This document shows, piece after piece, positions 10,381 through 21,999 of a stretch of DNA of 64,000 nt (positions are counted from its first letter, which is position 1; each line of letters starts with the position of its first letter). The notes beneath the pieces are model-generated. The model was not told where the DNA came from. It worked only from the letters and a program-made list of their open reading frames with translations, and did no database searches. The DNA is from Neodontobutis hainanensis (Eukaryota; Chordata; Actinopteri; Gobiiformes; Odontobutidae), in the NCBI GenBank assembly GCA_024349245.1, contig JALDNG010000001.1, positions 3,345,001 through 3,409,000 of the forward strand, in the 5' to 3' direction. The translations under genes and the position numbers were made by a program.

Positions 10381-10684
10381 ACATGGAATTATAAACCCCT
10401 CCCACAATTTTCAACTGTATTTAAAGTGATTCAAAATGTACCAATATGGACAAGTTAATTATCAAGCACAACAGAATACAAACCAAGACTAAAGCTTTGT
10501 TTCCACTAGAGCAGTGTGGTAACGGGTGTGCTCAGAACATGTAAGTGTCCATCGTCAAAAGAGCGTTTTCTCAAAAAGTGATGTTTGCTTGTGGAAGTGT
10601 CAAATTGCGATTGAGCTCTGGTATAGTTCTTTTGAAAGGTCTTGTCTGTCGGATTCTAAGGTGCAAAAAAACGCCTATAGCCTT
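10381..10684. other. Non-coding DNA, possible old repeat
   Basis: Starts AT-rich. The stretch from about 10485 resembles old fish miniature elements, but no terminal repeats could be paired by eye. The 130-codon plus frame 10545-10937 has no domain. Confidence 0.3.
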
Positions 10685-10800
10685 TAACCAGATCTATCCC
10701 ATGTCTTATACTAGATCCAAACCAAAATTGAACCATGCCCACTTGAGGGCTAAAAACAGGAGAACACCAGAAATAAACCAGGACCCAACTGGAGCAAGTG
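10685..10800 (+). repeat. Short CTAAACC-type degenerate repeat block
   Basis: Words such as AGATCCAAACCAAAATTG, GGGCTAAAAACAGGAG and AATAAACCAGGACCC match the family seen at 7858 and 43318. Confidence 0.4.
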
Positions 10801-11179
10801 TTGTATTATTAACTGTTATTGTTTTAAGAGAAATACTTTACCATTATTTGGGCCCCCCCTTATGCTGGAGTCCCTTGGTATCTGCCTCGTTTGCCAACAC
10901 CAGTGCAAATCTTCTCCAGCCGGGACTGAACCTTTGACTTAACAAAATTATAACCTAAACTTTGCATATAATGTCTCTAAGTGACCTCAAACAGTGTTAA
11001 CAATAACACTTATGGAATTTCTTCAGTATTTTAAGCACAAACGGCATCCAATCATTTTGTAATGTAACTTTTAGGTTGGGAAATTGCTATAAGTAATAGC
11101 TATTATTGGTTCAGTACATTGAGATTATAAGCCTATGGTTTGGTTTAATGTACATCGGCACAATATTATTCTGGCCTGC
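10801..11179. other. AT-rich non-coding DNA, nothing recognised
   Basis: No gene or repeat family recognised apart from a C run near 10851-10858. Confidence 0.4.
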
Positions 11180-11700
11180 TTCATTTCAGCCTTCATCTAA
11201 ACCATTCTGAGTAAAGCAATTATTTTCCATTCAAGCTCCAAAAGCCCATTTACAGCTGCTGTGTAATCTCTCAAAACAAGCTTCAGCATCATCCCGTGGC
11301 CTCAAGTGCTCCAATATTCCAAAACCAACAGCACAAACAACGCAAAGTAATTACCAGCCAACAATTACCCAAGGTTGGGCCAGACGTAATCGATAGGCCA
11401 TCAGACAGAAAGGTCATGGTGTCAGATGTCAGGAGTCAAGGGTCAGCTTCCCTTGTATGTGCGCGTAGTCCTCTGCTGATTCAGAACGAGCAATGGGACG
11501 GACCGTGAGGGCTGGGTCCAGCTGTAGCCCGGTGATCTATTCCGCTGCGGGTGCTACGTATTGATTAGAATCTCCCCCGTTATCGCCGCCCCGAGGAGGG
11601 GGTGATCCGAGCAGCTGGGATAAAAGACTGGAGGTCCCAACACACACGTGGGGAATGTGTTGGACGTAAACACAGGGACCGAGAGGAGAGTGTGGCCCGG
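11180..11700. promoter_or_regulatory. Candidate cis-regulatory island
   Basis: GC rises towards 11500-11640 (CGTTATCGCCGCCCCG, GCTGCGGGTGC) with the homeodomain-like TATTGATTAGAATC and E-boxes (CAGCTG) at two places. No transposon is seen. The 70-codon plus frame 11296-11508 has no domain. Among the more CpG-rich patches of the window. Confidence 0.32.
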
Positions 11701-11969
11701 TTATTGAAACAACTGCAAATGGAATAACATTCTATAAACCATAAATGTAATAAGAGTCTGCAGATTTTAGTGCAATAATAACAGATTCAGCTTAAACCCA
11801 ATAGAAGATCCCCACTACATATGTAATATCATCATCTGAGAAAAATAACTCACTATTCAAAAACTTGAAATAGGTGTATATGCATTTTAATAATTTCTTC
11901 ATGCACCTTAGCTTTATCTTTTCTATCATCACTATGGTAGTTGAGCTTGTTGCAACATTTTGTTTCCAT
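11701..11969. other. AT-rich non-coding DNA, nothing recognised
   Basis: No gene or repeat family recognised. Confidence 0.4.
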
Positions 11970-11984
11970 AATTCCTAATTCCTA

Positions 11985-12075
11985 TTATACCCTAAATGCA
12001 AAGATGCCCCCTGAGCCTGAGGATGGGTTAAATGCATAAAAAATATTTCGCTGTCGGGATAATAAAGGGTAACCT
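11985..12075 (+). repeat. Probable retroposon 3' end
   Basis: The string CCTGAGCCTGAGGATGGG, then TTAAATGCATAAAAAATATTTCGCTG and AATAAAGGGTAACC, resembles the 3' end of a common fish SINE (TGGGTTAAATGCAGAG ... TTTCACTG ... AATAAAG). No tRNA head is visible upstream and no target duplication was found. Confidence 0.45.
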
Positions 12076-12579
12076 AAAACAAAAATAGAAAAAAAGAGAA
12101 TTATAACCAGAAAGTTCACAACTTGTAATGGGTCACTTTGACTTTGCTGACCTGTATATTAATCATGAGAGGTGCATAAACATCATACTGTAATAAATAA
12201 TCTAATCTAATAAATAATTACACAATACTTTATTTAGTTTTAAGTAAATATTTACAAATAAAACAAAAAACAATCACAAACAAAGTTGTGCAAGTTACTT
12301 ACATATGCCAATTATAAAATAGATGCATCTCACATGACTACAAATATAAATTATGCTTGCAAATATCTAACATGTTGGAACATATTGTATATTCTAATGT
12401 TAACACATTTTTGGGTGAGTTCAACAAAAAAGCTGGTTCTATATTAAGTCACACATTTCAGAATACACTTTTGGAAAGCTAATTATGAAAGTTTAAGACT
12501 TGTTTGCTTTCTCACAATTATAACAAAAATGTACCAACAAAGACTTTTATACTACTTGCTGCCATGTTATTCCATTACT
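12076..12579. other. AT-rich non-coding DNA, nothing recognised
   Basis: No gene or repeat family recognised. Confidence 0.4.
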
Positions 12580-12990
12580 GGCCAATCCGTTATTTGTGAT
12601 TAGTCGCTTGATTCTCGATGAGAGAGAATGTGCAAATGGCGCACTTGAATCTTCAGTTGATCTTGAAAAACTATCATTAAGTGTTTGAAATAACAGCTAA
12701 TACAGACCAGGTGTGCCAGCTGACTGCTCAGTGACGTCAATTAAGCTAATGATGCAATAAAGTGGAAAGGCATTATTTATGGACGACAAATAGAGAATGC
12801 ACAGAAAATGAAAGATGCGAGAAAATTTGGGAATTTTGACAGGTCACTTTAATGGGATCAGCTTAACCTTAAATCTTTCATGTGGCTCAGTGTATGTTTC
12901 ATGGCACTGGTGATTTGAGATGATTTTAGATCTTACACATCACCACTCGCTCCATCATCATTATCCTAACTGATGAGCAATCATCTCACA
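12580..12990. promoter_or_regulatory. Weak candidate cis-regulatory island
   Basis: Less AT-rich than the flanks, with TGATTAGTCGC, CAGTGACGTCAATTAAGC (CRE-like site plus homeodomain core) near 12729-12748 and AATGATGCAATAAAG. No repeats. Inferred only. Confidence 0.25.
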
Positions 12991-14149
12991 CACCTGCTGT
13001 GTATAAGCTGAGGTTTACAAAGTCTCAACCAACTGCCTCTCATTTGGAAGTACAGGTAATAGTTTGGCTATCACAACTTATTTGAGATTACCCCTAAATT
13101 TAACCTGAGTATTTAGCGCAGTAAATGGATAGGCTAAATTGATAAATCAGTTGAAATCCCGAGACAGACAAGAACATTCTTGCCCATTTTGTGCTTCTTT
13201 TGTCATATAAATTCATATTTCTGTTACCAATATCCTATCACAATCTCAAACTTATGCTCCTTTTGCAACATAGCCCCAAAAAAACAACTTCATTGGTTAA
13301 CATACTCTAAGAGAAATGCATCTCAGCAGTAACTTTTCTTCACGAGATGACCAGAAAGGAAACTTTGTGTGATCAAACAGCATTCTCCTTTTGTAAATGA
13401 TATTGTAAAATAATGTATCAATGGGATTGGATGTCTTTTTCCTCAAAGCCTGCAGTCCATGTTGCTTGAGTATTCGACCTGCAACTAACAAGAATAAGGG
13501 ACCAGATGTGAATAATTGGTAGAAACTCAATGAATGAATGCTGCTTAACTCCTATAGCACAATTTATAAGAAAGTTAAGAAAATCGGACAAAGCTCCCTT
13601 CCATTTTGACAACTGAGATAAAGATGTGTTTAATTGATTGTGGAACTTTCCTGATATAAATTCATCTTGCCAACATTTTAAACTATATTGTTGAATATTC
13701 TTCAGCTGATGGTTTAAGAATACAGTTCTCATTGGTTGTAAGGCTTTAGTTGCAAAATTGCTGCCTGCTTTACAAAATAACACTGAAAACTCTTATGTAA
13801 CATACTTCTTAATATGTAGATGTGCATTTGTTCAGGTAAGACTCTGGAGAACTTCAGTTTGGCCAGTTCACTTACTCTTATTCCCATCTAGCTAACTACC
13901 CATAACTACTACATACAGCCCTACTTCAAAAATCCCAACACTTTAAGGCCTCACTGTATCAGCATTTCTGTCTTTGTAGTGAACTCAGACCCACACTCCA
14001 TTACTCGTCTCCACTCAGGTGCTTCACAGCTTCTGGTGGCTAGACCAAACGATCCAGAACATTCTATTGTACCCAGCTACAGTCCATCACTAGCCTCCCC
14101 CTGTGTGTGAGACCACCCCCTTTTGCCTCCCTCCTCTTCCTCCCTCTGA
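12991..14149. other. AT-rich non-coding DNA
   Basis: Contains a 121-codon minus frame (13418-13783), one of the longest in the window. It has no recognisable domain, no signal peptide and no clear splice context, so I do not call it a gene. Confidence 0.4.
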
Positions 14150-14440
14150 AAGCAAGGGATGAGTCAATGAAATATGTGCAGTTTCCCATTGAAATTAGAA
14201 GGCCCTGAACCATGAAAGGCACCACAGGTATTGGCAGCGGCGGAGCTCGGCAGCACCGCTAAAAAACGCTGTAAAGCTCAGACAGCAAAAAGACACACGG
14301 CCGCTCGTCTGTAACATATTAAAACCAAGGAAAAATAAATTACGGCGTTGCACTGATGAATTACGAGTTGTGTCTCTGGAGCTGGAACGGGGCATAACGT
14401 GGAAATCTTCTGTGGAATATGGTGCCTGTCACTTTATTGT
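14150..14440. promoter_or_regulatory. Candidate cis-regulatory island
   Basis: Patch with GGCAGCGGCGGAGCTCGGC at about 14233-14252, CACGGCCGCTCG and GAATTACGAGTTG in an AT-rich setting. The 66-codon minus frame has no domain. Inferred only. Confidence 0.28.
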
Positions 14441-15500
14441 ACTCCCTTTTGGATAACTGAAAATATTGTTAATTTAAGCCCAAAAACTTGTTATTTTATT
14501 TTTTTTTGTAACTTTTTATTTACGCCACAAAAACGGTCAGCTTTATGGTAAGTTAAAGCAAATATGCAGTAAAAAAGAAAAAATGCAGTTGCAATTTTTC
14601 TTTTTTTTTATAATTAATACAATTTTAATACTAAGCAATACATTCCGTAACTTTGAAAGTTTTTTTTTTTTTTTAGACAAAAACATACAGTAAAGATGTT
14701 TCACGTATCCTATTTGATATCAACACTAGTTTTCTATTAACATTTCAAAAATTGTGTGTGAAATTACAGTTAAACATTGCAGCAGTCAATTTACAAAAAT
14801 GTTACACTGTAAAAGGCTTTACGGTGCTGTACTGTAAATTCAAATGTAAATGTTTATCAATACAAGACAAACCAAAAAACTGAAGACGTTGCAAATACTA
14901 CGTGATAATATGTGATGTTTACAGTTATAGTTTACTGTTAAATGTAAACTGTTATTTTATAAAATATTTAATATTCAATAAAATATTTCATTTAAACAGT
15001 TTACTGTTGTGATTTGATAATATTTTATTGCAAATATTTAATAGTGATTACAGATCACATTAAAGCAGAATAATAATAGAATAAAATATAAAGAGATACA
15101 TTGTTATAGGTTTTACCAAATTGGCACTAAGCACTATTCCAGTTTTCCATAAAATAAATGTCTTAGGATGTTGTCAAAATTCAAACTTTGAAAAGCTTTT
15201 ATAATTGTCTGGAGAGCGACAGAAAGGCTTTAAAGCTTTTGGCCCAAAGTTTTTTTTACAGTCCTAGGAGTTTTTAATTAGAGTTGCATCCACTTTAAAA
15301 TTTGGCCATTGCCTCTTGACTACCAATGTCCAATTTCACTCTCATAATGACATACAAGGCATATATCTGGATAGTTAACCTCTGCAAAGTATTTCTTCAG
15401 CCCTGTGTTTGTGACTTGCTTGCTTTCTCTAATACAACTATTGATTGGTGTCTGCCTCCAGACTTTTGCTTAGTCATACTCTGCTCCATGCTCCGTCAGG
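14441..15500. other. AT-rich DNA with decayed repeat words
   Basis: T-rich with runs at 14493-14500 and 14661-14675. The region 14760-14860 (ACACTGTAAAAGGC, TTTACGGTGCTGTACTGTAAATT) resembles an old fish palindromic element built on TTACAGTAAATT words, but no boundaries can be set. No gene. Confidence 0.35.
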
Positions 15501-15507
15501 GACTTGA

Positions 15508-15605
15508 ATTTTGGACTTTCCAGTTTGGTTTGAACCAAGTCTTCAGGTGTGAAAGCTCCAGCGGGCCATGGTTTCAGACCAAACAGCTGCTCTTTGGTCT
15601 AACTT
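15508..15605 (+). repeat. Fragment of a dispersed repeat (copy 1 of 2), probably a hAT-like miniature element
   Basis: The stretch GTTTGGTTTGAACC, CAGGTGTGAAAGCTCC, AGCGGGCCATGG and CAGACCAAAC matches the reverse complement of 39393-39488, about 26 of 28 bases in the best core. Such GGACCAAA-rich short elements are common in fish. Ends and target duplication could not be fixed, so the superfamily is a guess. Confidence 0.55.
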
Positions 15606-16199
15606 TTGAATCAAATGCAGGAAAAAATGGCCAATTAAACACATGAAGAAAACCAAAAGCAGGAAGGAAGGAAACTGGAATAATGGATATTGGTCAGGTT
15701 TAAAAACACATAAACCGTCTAGATTATGATGTTTTACGTTTTAAATGGCTCTATTTCTCTTGCTAATCTACGCCAGATGCCTCCTGTGAAGCCTACTGTT
15801 TCCTAATGAGCGTTATAGCAATTTATAATTGTCTTTAACAGTGCTGGAGCCAGTGAATCTTTGATAGATAATAGATAGACAGACTGGATTCCATGTGTCC
15901 TTCCACAGTATCATTCATATTTTTACATCTAATAGTGCTTACAATTTAGGCTTTCCTCCAAGAACATGACAAATTATGAGACACTTAAGTGAGACACTTA
16001 ATCATATTATTCCATGTATAATCCTGTGTCTTAAAGTTGTGCTGCGTTTTGTATCCTTTGATTCCTATGAGACATTGAGCATTCCCATTTCCCCTTTGCT
16101 ATAAATATTGACAAAGCACCACTGCACTATCACAAGTTGTTAAAAGCCAAGTTTATTGTGTGTGTATGTGAATGAGCAGTATCAGTTACTCTAGAAGTT
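15606..16199. other. AT-rich non-coding DNA, nothing recognised
   Basis: No gene or repeat family recognised apart from a short ATAGATAGA run at 15866. Confidence 0.4.
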
Positions 16200-16760
16200 A
16201 CAATGAAGCGGCCTTTTTTTTTGTTCCTCATGGGAGAGCTGCTCAGCAAACACCTCAGAGCAAACACGATGAGCGGCGACATTATGCTAATGGTATGCTT
16301 TATTAATTCCCTCCAACAAGCTCCGACTCACCCCAGACACCTCCGATTTTCCTTACTCTCCACCGGCCCCACCCCTCTTCGCCACTGCTTTCAGTCTGAT
16401 TAATATCTCATCACCACTTTTCCTTCAAGCGGGCACATCAGTCTCCGCCGCTCGGCAATGCTTCATCTCTGACAGCGTCAATCTTCCAAGATGTTCCTTT
16501 CCGTCGGATAAAGTTGTTCACCTTTAAATGTTGCCAAGATGTATGCCCAACTTGTCAGAGGTGCCCTCAAATGAGACTGATGGTTTTGGGGACGCTGTAT
16601 CTTGATGAAGACGTCTAAATCGGCACGTCAATGTACCAGTGGGAGTGGTGGGATTGCAATAAGGTTCCATTAATTAATCCGGACATTGGCTCGAATTTAT
16701 TAACTCCTCAAATATTTACTTTGCCAACAGCCTATACCCATTACTCTGCTATGGATTTCT
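16200..16760. promoter_or_regulatory. Strong-looking candidate conserved non-coding island
   Basis: About 560 bp free of repeats, with balanced base composition and many developmental-enhancer words: ATGCTAATGG, CTTTATTAATTCC, CTGATTAATATC, GGGATTGCAATAAGG, CCATTAATTAATCC. A 66-codon frame has no domain. No exon signature (codon periodicity, splice pair plus domain) is apparent. Conservation is inferred, not measured. Confidence 0.4.
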
Positions 16761-17808
16761 GCTCGCCTACATTTGCCACTGTAACTTAATAACAGCTGTG
16801 GTTTTGCATTGAATAGAACATCCTCCTAATGATGCACTGCAAGGAATTCACTTCTAAATACATCACAGCAGAAAAGAGAGTGCTCATATTGATCTGCGAC
16901 AACATTATGCTCATTTAGTCAGATATGTAAATAGAAAACATGGATTTGTGACTAAGCTTATTGCCAAACAGTGTTTACGTTGCTGCCAATATACCCTCAA
17001 TGTGTCAATATAGCTGACGCAAATTAAATAATGTGGCCTGTATAAATGTGTGTATCTATTGAATTTGTGGGTCAGACTGTTGTCATCTGGCCAATATCAC
17101 AGTAAACAGTTGGGTAATGGTATGTTGGGCTAAATCTGGTTCATTTACATGTGGATTAAGTTGTATTGTTCCATTTTAAAGAAACTAAACCCATGCATGA
17201 GTATGGAGCGCAGTAGGATCAAGTAATGTTGGAAATTAGATACGTCTTCTGCAAGTTTTCCTACGTCTTCTGCAAGTTGAACTTTATGCTATGCTGCTGT
17301 TGGAGGGGGGGTTAGGACTGGGATGGCAAATACAAATTCAAATAGTGGAGCAAATTTCACTCTACAGAGTCAGAAACAAGTCTGTCTCTGTCCCTCTTCT
17401 CTGCAACAAACAGAACTTTTCTGGTATTCTGTTCCCTTTTATCCAATCAGAAACTGTGAATTGTTTAAAAGGGCTGTGTGTCCTATGTTTACAGCATTCC
17501 AGCAGCAGGCCATGTTACCAAAATGTAACATTCTTTTTTTTTATCGTTTGAGCCACAGTGGGCCAAATATGAAGTCACAGATGTATGTATGTTTATTTTG
17601 TAGAGAATTATAATCACTCTTGAGAATTGGATTTACTCTTTTGCCCAACATCCCAAAACAATGCTGTTTACTTAAAACAATGAAAAACTTTTGTGGAAGC
17701 TGTAATTGAGCAAAAAATAAATAAATCAGCAGAAAAACTGTAATACACCCGTGGCCATCAATCACAGAAAGTTATCATAAATTACAAAGCTATGTAATTC
17801 GGATACAT
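16761..17808. other. AT-rich non-coding DNA with a short tandem duplication
   Basis: TACGTCTTCTGCAAGTT occurs twice, at 17241-17257 and 17262-17278 (21-bp step). Two overlapping plus frames (86 and 96 codons, 17291-17613) have no domain. No other structure is seen. Confidence 0.4.
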
Positions 17809-18090
17809 TTTTTTGGTCACACTTAAATCGACACTACACTTGATACATTGCATCTATCTCATTAAGTACAATGTAAGACGTTGTGTAACTGTAATAACGT
17901 GTCTACATTTTACATACATAATGAATTAATGTGTACTTACATATTGTAGGTACGATAGGGCTACGGTCTGTATGTACAATGTACATAATCTTACATGTTA
18001 TTACAATTTGTTACAAAGTATGTTACTTTGCCTTTACCTCATTAAGTACAATGTATCTAGTGTAGTATAAAATAAAGTGTTACTTTTTTT
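17809..18090. mobile_element. Palindromic miniature inverted-repeat element (copy 1 of 3)
   Basis: The left arm from 17811 (TTTGGTCACACTTAAATCG, then ACACTACACTTGATACATTG) is complementary, with mismatches, to the right arm ending near 18088 (ACAATGTATCTAGTGTAG, then AATAAAGTGTTACTTTTTTT). The interior also holds partly complementary TACATTGTAC and TAATAACATG-type words. It is about 280 bp with no coding capacity, consistent with a non-autonomous DNA transposon. Related copies lie at 26974-27115 and 43193-43300. Superfamily not assigned. Confidence 0.65.
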
Positions 18091-18289
18091 ATGCCAATTA
18101 CTTTTGAATCTCCAGAGCCTTAGCAAATTCGATAAATAATTGTTAATTTTATTGTCTCCAAGCAACTTTCCATTGTGTTTTACCAGGTCTTGATAAAGTC
18201 TACTGAAGTGTGATGTAGTGCCAACAAATGTCAGTAAGCAATAAGCTTGAATAAAAGTCCATATGGATTAAAGGCAGCCATGATGCTTT
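18091..18289. other. AT-rich non-coding DNA
   Basis: Nothing recognised. Confidence 0.4.
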
Positions 18290-18800
18290 TTCAGTCCACT
18301 CTATCCTTCACATTGTCTGACTTCATCTTCTCATATCATCATTGTCAGCGTTGGCTCTGGCTCTCATAATTGCCGCTACTCTGCGTAACAGTCACAATGC
18401 CTAACTGTAATCAAAGAACTGACAAAAGACCACTTTCATTCCACTGTCTGCCTCTGTGTACAGTATAATAAGCTTCCATCTTGCTCACATGTCGGTAAGC
18501 CCGAGACCCCAGCGCAGTAATTTTGCATTGAATGAGATGCAGGTGATCAAAGTCCGCATAGTCTTTTTGATTCTCCAGAATAGCCAGGCCCTCCCTCTGC
18601 TATGCCTTTTGAACATCTTAAGAGTACTGCGGAAAAAGAAAGCTATTCGTGCATTCTTCTTGTAGATATTCCCACTACATGTCTCGCCTGGGAAGAAGGC
18701 TCCCCAGTGTTGGGAGGAAACTTTGAAGGAAAGAACAGGACAAGATGCTTTTGGAGGAATAAAACCCGGACTTTGGCTTTACATGTGTTTGAGTGAAACT
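18290..18800. promoter_or_regulatory. Weak candidate cis-regulatory island
   Basis: Repeat-free patch with CATCATTGTCAGCG, CTCATAATTGCCGC, CGTAACAGTCACAATG and GTCGGTAAGCCCGAGACC. Overlapping plus frames (69 and 64 codons) lack domains. Inferred from texture only. Confidence 0.25.
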
Positions 18801-19799
18801 TGCCCAGCAGTAGCTCAACAGAAAAATACTGAACTAGACTAGTAGGACTAGCTCCGTCCAGAAAAAAAACACAGGGTCAAATAATGATAAATGTTTTATG
18901 ATATACTGTAATTTTTTGGTTATGTGAAGGTATTTAGAAAATGTGACATAAATTCACTTAATCCAAACCTCTAGAGAATCTAATGACTATCTTAGACGGA
19001 CAATAATCTGACTTAAATTGTATGGAGCGCAAGACTTTGGCATAGTAGCAAAAAAATAAACATCTTGCTATAGCACTAGCTGCCTTTGTGTTATTTCTGT
19101 TATATTTAGTTGCATCATACATTATGATCAAGGATGCAATTAAACTAAAAGTGCAATCTCAAATCAATACAATTATTTAAAATCTATAATCTTATATACT
19201 AATATAATTTTTCATTTTAGTTAGAGTATAAAGGGTAAGATTGAACTGTAAAGTTGAAGCACTGACATTTGTCCCAAAGACAGCCTCATATATTACCTTA
19301 TTGCAAATGAAGAAACCAGAACTACTACTTTAGTCAAAGTACCCAGAGAGAACCCCAAGGTACTGCAGTTAGGTTGAACTTTTAATCTATTTTCCTATTC
19401 CTGAACAAATATAACATTTACCCGAACTTGACAACTGCAACAAAGGGTTATTACATAATTATGAGGGAATTTCATTGGCATGTGTTTAGATTTCATAAAA
19501 CGTCTCACAGCAAGAAGGTCATTTGTTGAATCCCGGCATTAAACAACAGCCTTTGTGTATCCGTATATCCCTATACCGGTATAACAATAAATAGCTTAAG
19601 CAAAGGAATAAACAATATTTCTTACTGGTCTTACATGGGATATTAACAGAATATAAAATTAAGCCAATTTAATACACTTTTGTAGGAAATTACATGGAAG
19701 CTTAACATAAGAATCCGTAAGTGAATCCAGTCATTTTGGTACACTGATAGAATATCAATAGAGAATTTAGGGAATTTCTCTAAACTTGTTTCATCCATG
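18801..19799. other. AT-rich non-coding DNA, nothing recognised
   Basis: No gene or repeat family recognised. Confidence 0.4.
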
Positions 19800-20460
19800 T
19801 CTTCTTGAGCGAGTGTGTTCTTTCCATGCTTGAGTAAATATCAGTCTGTACGTGTTTTTACTGCGACAGTCCACCGACGTCCGACCAAGTTGCTGAGTAC
19901 CTGCTGCGCTTCACGGTGCTCCTTTACATCCAAATGCCAGATCTTTACAGGTGACATGACCGTCCTACGAGGGTCCGTATCCCCTCGGCCTTCACTCCAT
20001 CCGTCAAAAGGCTCCAAATCCCAGAATCATAGCGAGCAGTTCAATAATTCAGATTAGAGCTCATGTTTATTAATGTCCTACATCTGTGCAAACAACGTGT
20101 CAAGCCGAGAGTTTATTGTAATTGCCTGAGCAAACAAAACCTGAAAGAAGCAATTTCCAGTTACAATGTGCTATGACAAGTAATGAGGCCATTGGCATTC
20201 TGCGCCTGTCGCCCGCACTGCTTCCTCTCAGCGGCTCTGCTATTGTGTGTGATAGATATTTTTATAAGGAATGAAGGTGCGGGATAATGTGGTAGCGCCA
20301 CTAGAGGCAGCTTAGTGATTAAAGATAATCATCGTTTCTTCACCCTCCTGCAAGATCTTATTAGGTTTCTCTTAGCGTGACTTACTCTGACTTCCACGTG
20401 GAAATGGGATGTGCGGCCAAAGTCATCTGCATTCTTTAAAGGAAAAATAATTCTACACGG
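19800..20460. promoter_or_regulatory. Candidate cis-regulatory island
   Basis: About 650 bp with CpG words (ACCGACGTCCGACC, CGTCCTACGAGGGTCCG) and homeodomain or HMG-like words (GTAATTGCCTGAGC, AGTAATGAGGCCATTGG, AGTGATTAAAGATAATC). No repeats. The 80-codon plus frame at 19815-20057 has no domain. Function inferred. Confidence 0.32.
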
Positions 20461-20919
20461 TGATACCTAAGGGACCACAGTGCTGCAGACTTGGAAAATG
20501 GCATAATCTGCCAAAGCAGCTTTTAAAAAAAAAAAAAACTGGAATTGACAGTTTACTATCTGTGTCTTACATATTAGCCATCACTGGAAATGAGCTATTA
20601 TTGCCTAATTAAATTCTGGTTGCCAAATGTTAAATTACATGGCAGTTGTGAATTTATTAAATGTATTTGTATAATGGACTAGACTTGTGAGCAGATTATG
20701 GAAAAAGCAGCACTTTTACATGTGTCCTAATGGTTTGGGAGTGTTTTAATATTTCCCGTATCAATGGACACACACCTGAATTTCTCTACTTAGTACTGTT
20801 CCATGAAGGGTGGAAGTAACTAATTATTTGATAAAACTGGATGTGAATTAAAAACATAACTTAAAATGCATTTAAATTAAAAATTTGGCAAATTAAATAT
20901 GTAAATTGATAAATAAATA
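20461..20919. other. AT-rich non-coding DNA with an A run
   Basis: A run at 20524-20539. No gene or repeat family recognised. Confidence 0.4.
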
Positions 20920-20970
20920 TCCATCCATCCCCTTCCGCTTTTCTGAGGCCGGGTCGCGGCAAACAAATAT
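20911..20970 (-). mobile_element. Very short SINE or LINE 3' tail insertion
   Basis: The insert 20921-20960 consists of CCATCCATCCCCTTCCGCTT and GAGGCCGGGTCGCGGC, the terminal part of a common fish retroposon. It is flanked by AAATAAATAT (20911-20920) and AAACAAATAT (20961-20970), a likely target-site duplication with one change. Only 40 bp of element remain, so reverse transcription stopped early. Confidence 0.65.
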
Positions 20971-21148
20971 GTGAATTTAAATGGTTGTGTTAAAGCGTGA
21001 TGTTTTATTAATGAAGGTTTATGTGACTGATATTTATCAGTTTGTGACAACATTTATCAATTTGCAAAATGTCCTTTTATCAAAAAAGGAGATTTTTCAG
21101 TTCACATAGGCTGTGTATCTTTGTTATTTCCAGTCAGCGTCTATATAT
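20971..21148. other. AT-rich non-coding DNA
   Basis: Nothing recognised. Confidence 0.35.
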
Positions 21149-21450
21149 TTAAAGCAGCAGCGTGTAACCTTTTGCCAGTAGAGGGCGCAGACCCCTATAC
21201 TAGCTGCTGGCAAGTTTGGAAGAAAAAACGTCTTCTGAAACTGGAACTTGTAAAAGAATAAATTACAGTGTGGAGGAGCGTCACTCATGTAATCTCTTGC
21301 GATGTGTCACCATCCCTGAACAGGAAAGTCACAGGAAGTTTCTGTTCAACTGAGGGGACTGTCTCAGTGAGATAGACATGATTCCAGAACCAACTAAATG
21401 ATTTTGAGAATATATCTTTTGGGGCGAAAAGTTACACAGTGCTACTTTAA
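21149..21450. mobile_element. 302-bp TTAA-bounded miniature inverted-repeat element, piggyBac-like
   Basis: Begins TTAA then AGCAGCAGCGTGTAACC (from 21149). Its reverse complement from the right end begins TTAA then AGTAGCACTGTGTAAC (from 21450). The terminal repeats span about 24-26 bp with several mismatches (GTGTAACCTTTTGCC against GTGTAACTTTTCGCC). TTAA on both edges is the target of piggyBac-type transposases; the family assignment is inference from that. There is no coding capacity. A TAGAGGGCGCAGA word follows the left repeat, as in other fish miniature elements. Confidence 0.72.
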
Positions 21451-21999
21451 TCACTAAACTAAATAATTTTAGAATTTAAGAAGATGTGCATCAGAGCTAG
21501 TATGTTTTAAGGCTTAGTACTCTAAAGCGGAAATACAACAATTAGCATCACTTTAAACGCATCAACGTTGACTGGAAGTAACAAAAAATTAAATGCTGTG
21601 AACGGATTAATGTTAATTTAGGTAAACCTTCACCTGCCAGTTTATCAAATCACAAGCACTTTTATCACATCCAGTTTTGTCAATTTTCCTTGCAGGTAAT
21701 TGCTTTAAATTCACGTATTCTTATATTACAATTTACATAATCTTGCTCAGTTTTGAATTTATTTCACATGCACTTCTGCCACGTTGACTTTTAGTCTTGT
21801 TAGTCTTCTGTAAGTAACTGTGCTATTATCTAAAGTGGAAACTAGTTTGATTCCTTATAGTATTAGTGTGAATATGCTGTTAGCTTTTGGTTAGAAATAA
21901 AAAAATCCATGTGCACTTACCTGACTCCTGCTGTTCCGCTCAAAGTGCTGTGTTAACTGTACACAAAGTGTGTATTTACAGCAAACGGACGTCGCTTTA
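21451..21999. other. AT-rich non-coding DNA, nothing recognised
   Basis: No gene or repeat family recognised. Confidence 0.4.

Noticed and set aside
13418..13783. 121-codon minus-strand frame
   Set aside because: No domain, signal peptide or splice context recognised; composition fits translated AT-rich DNA.
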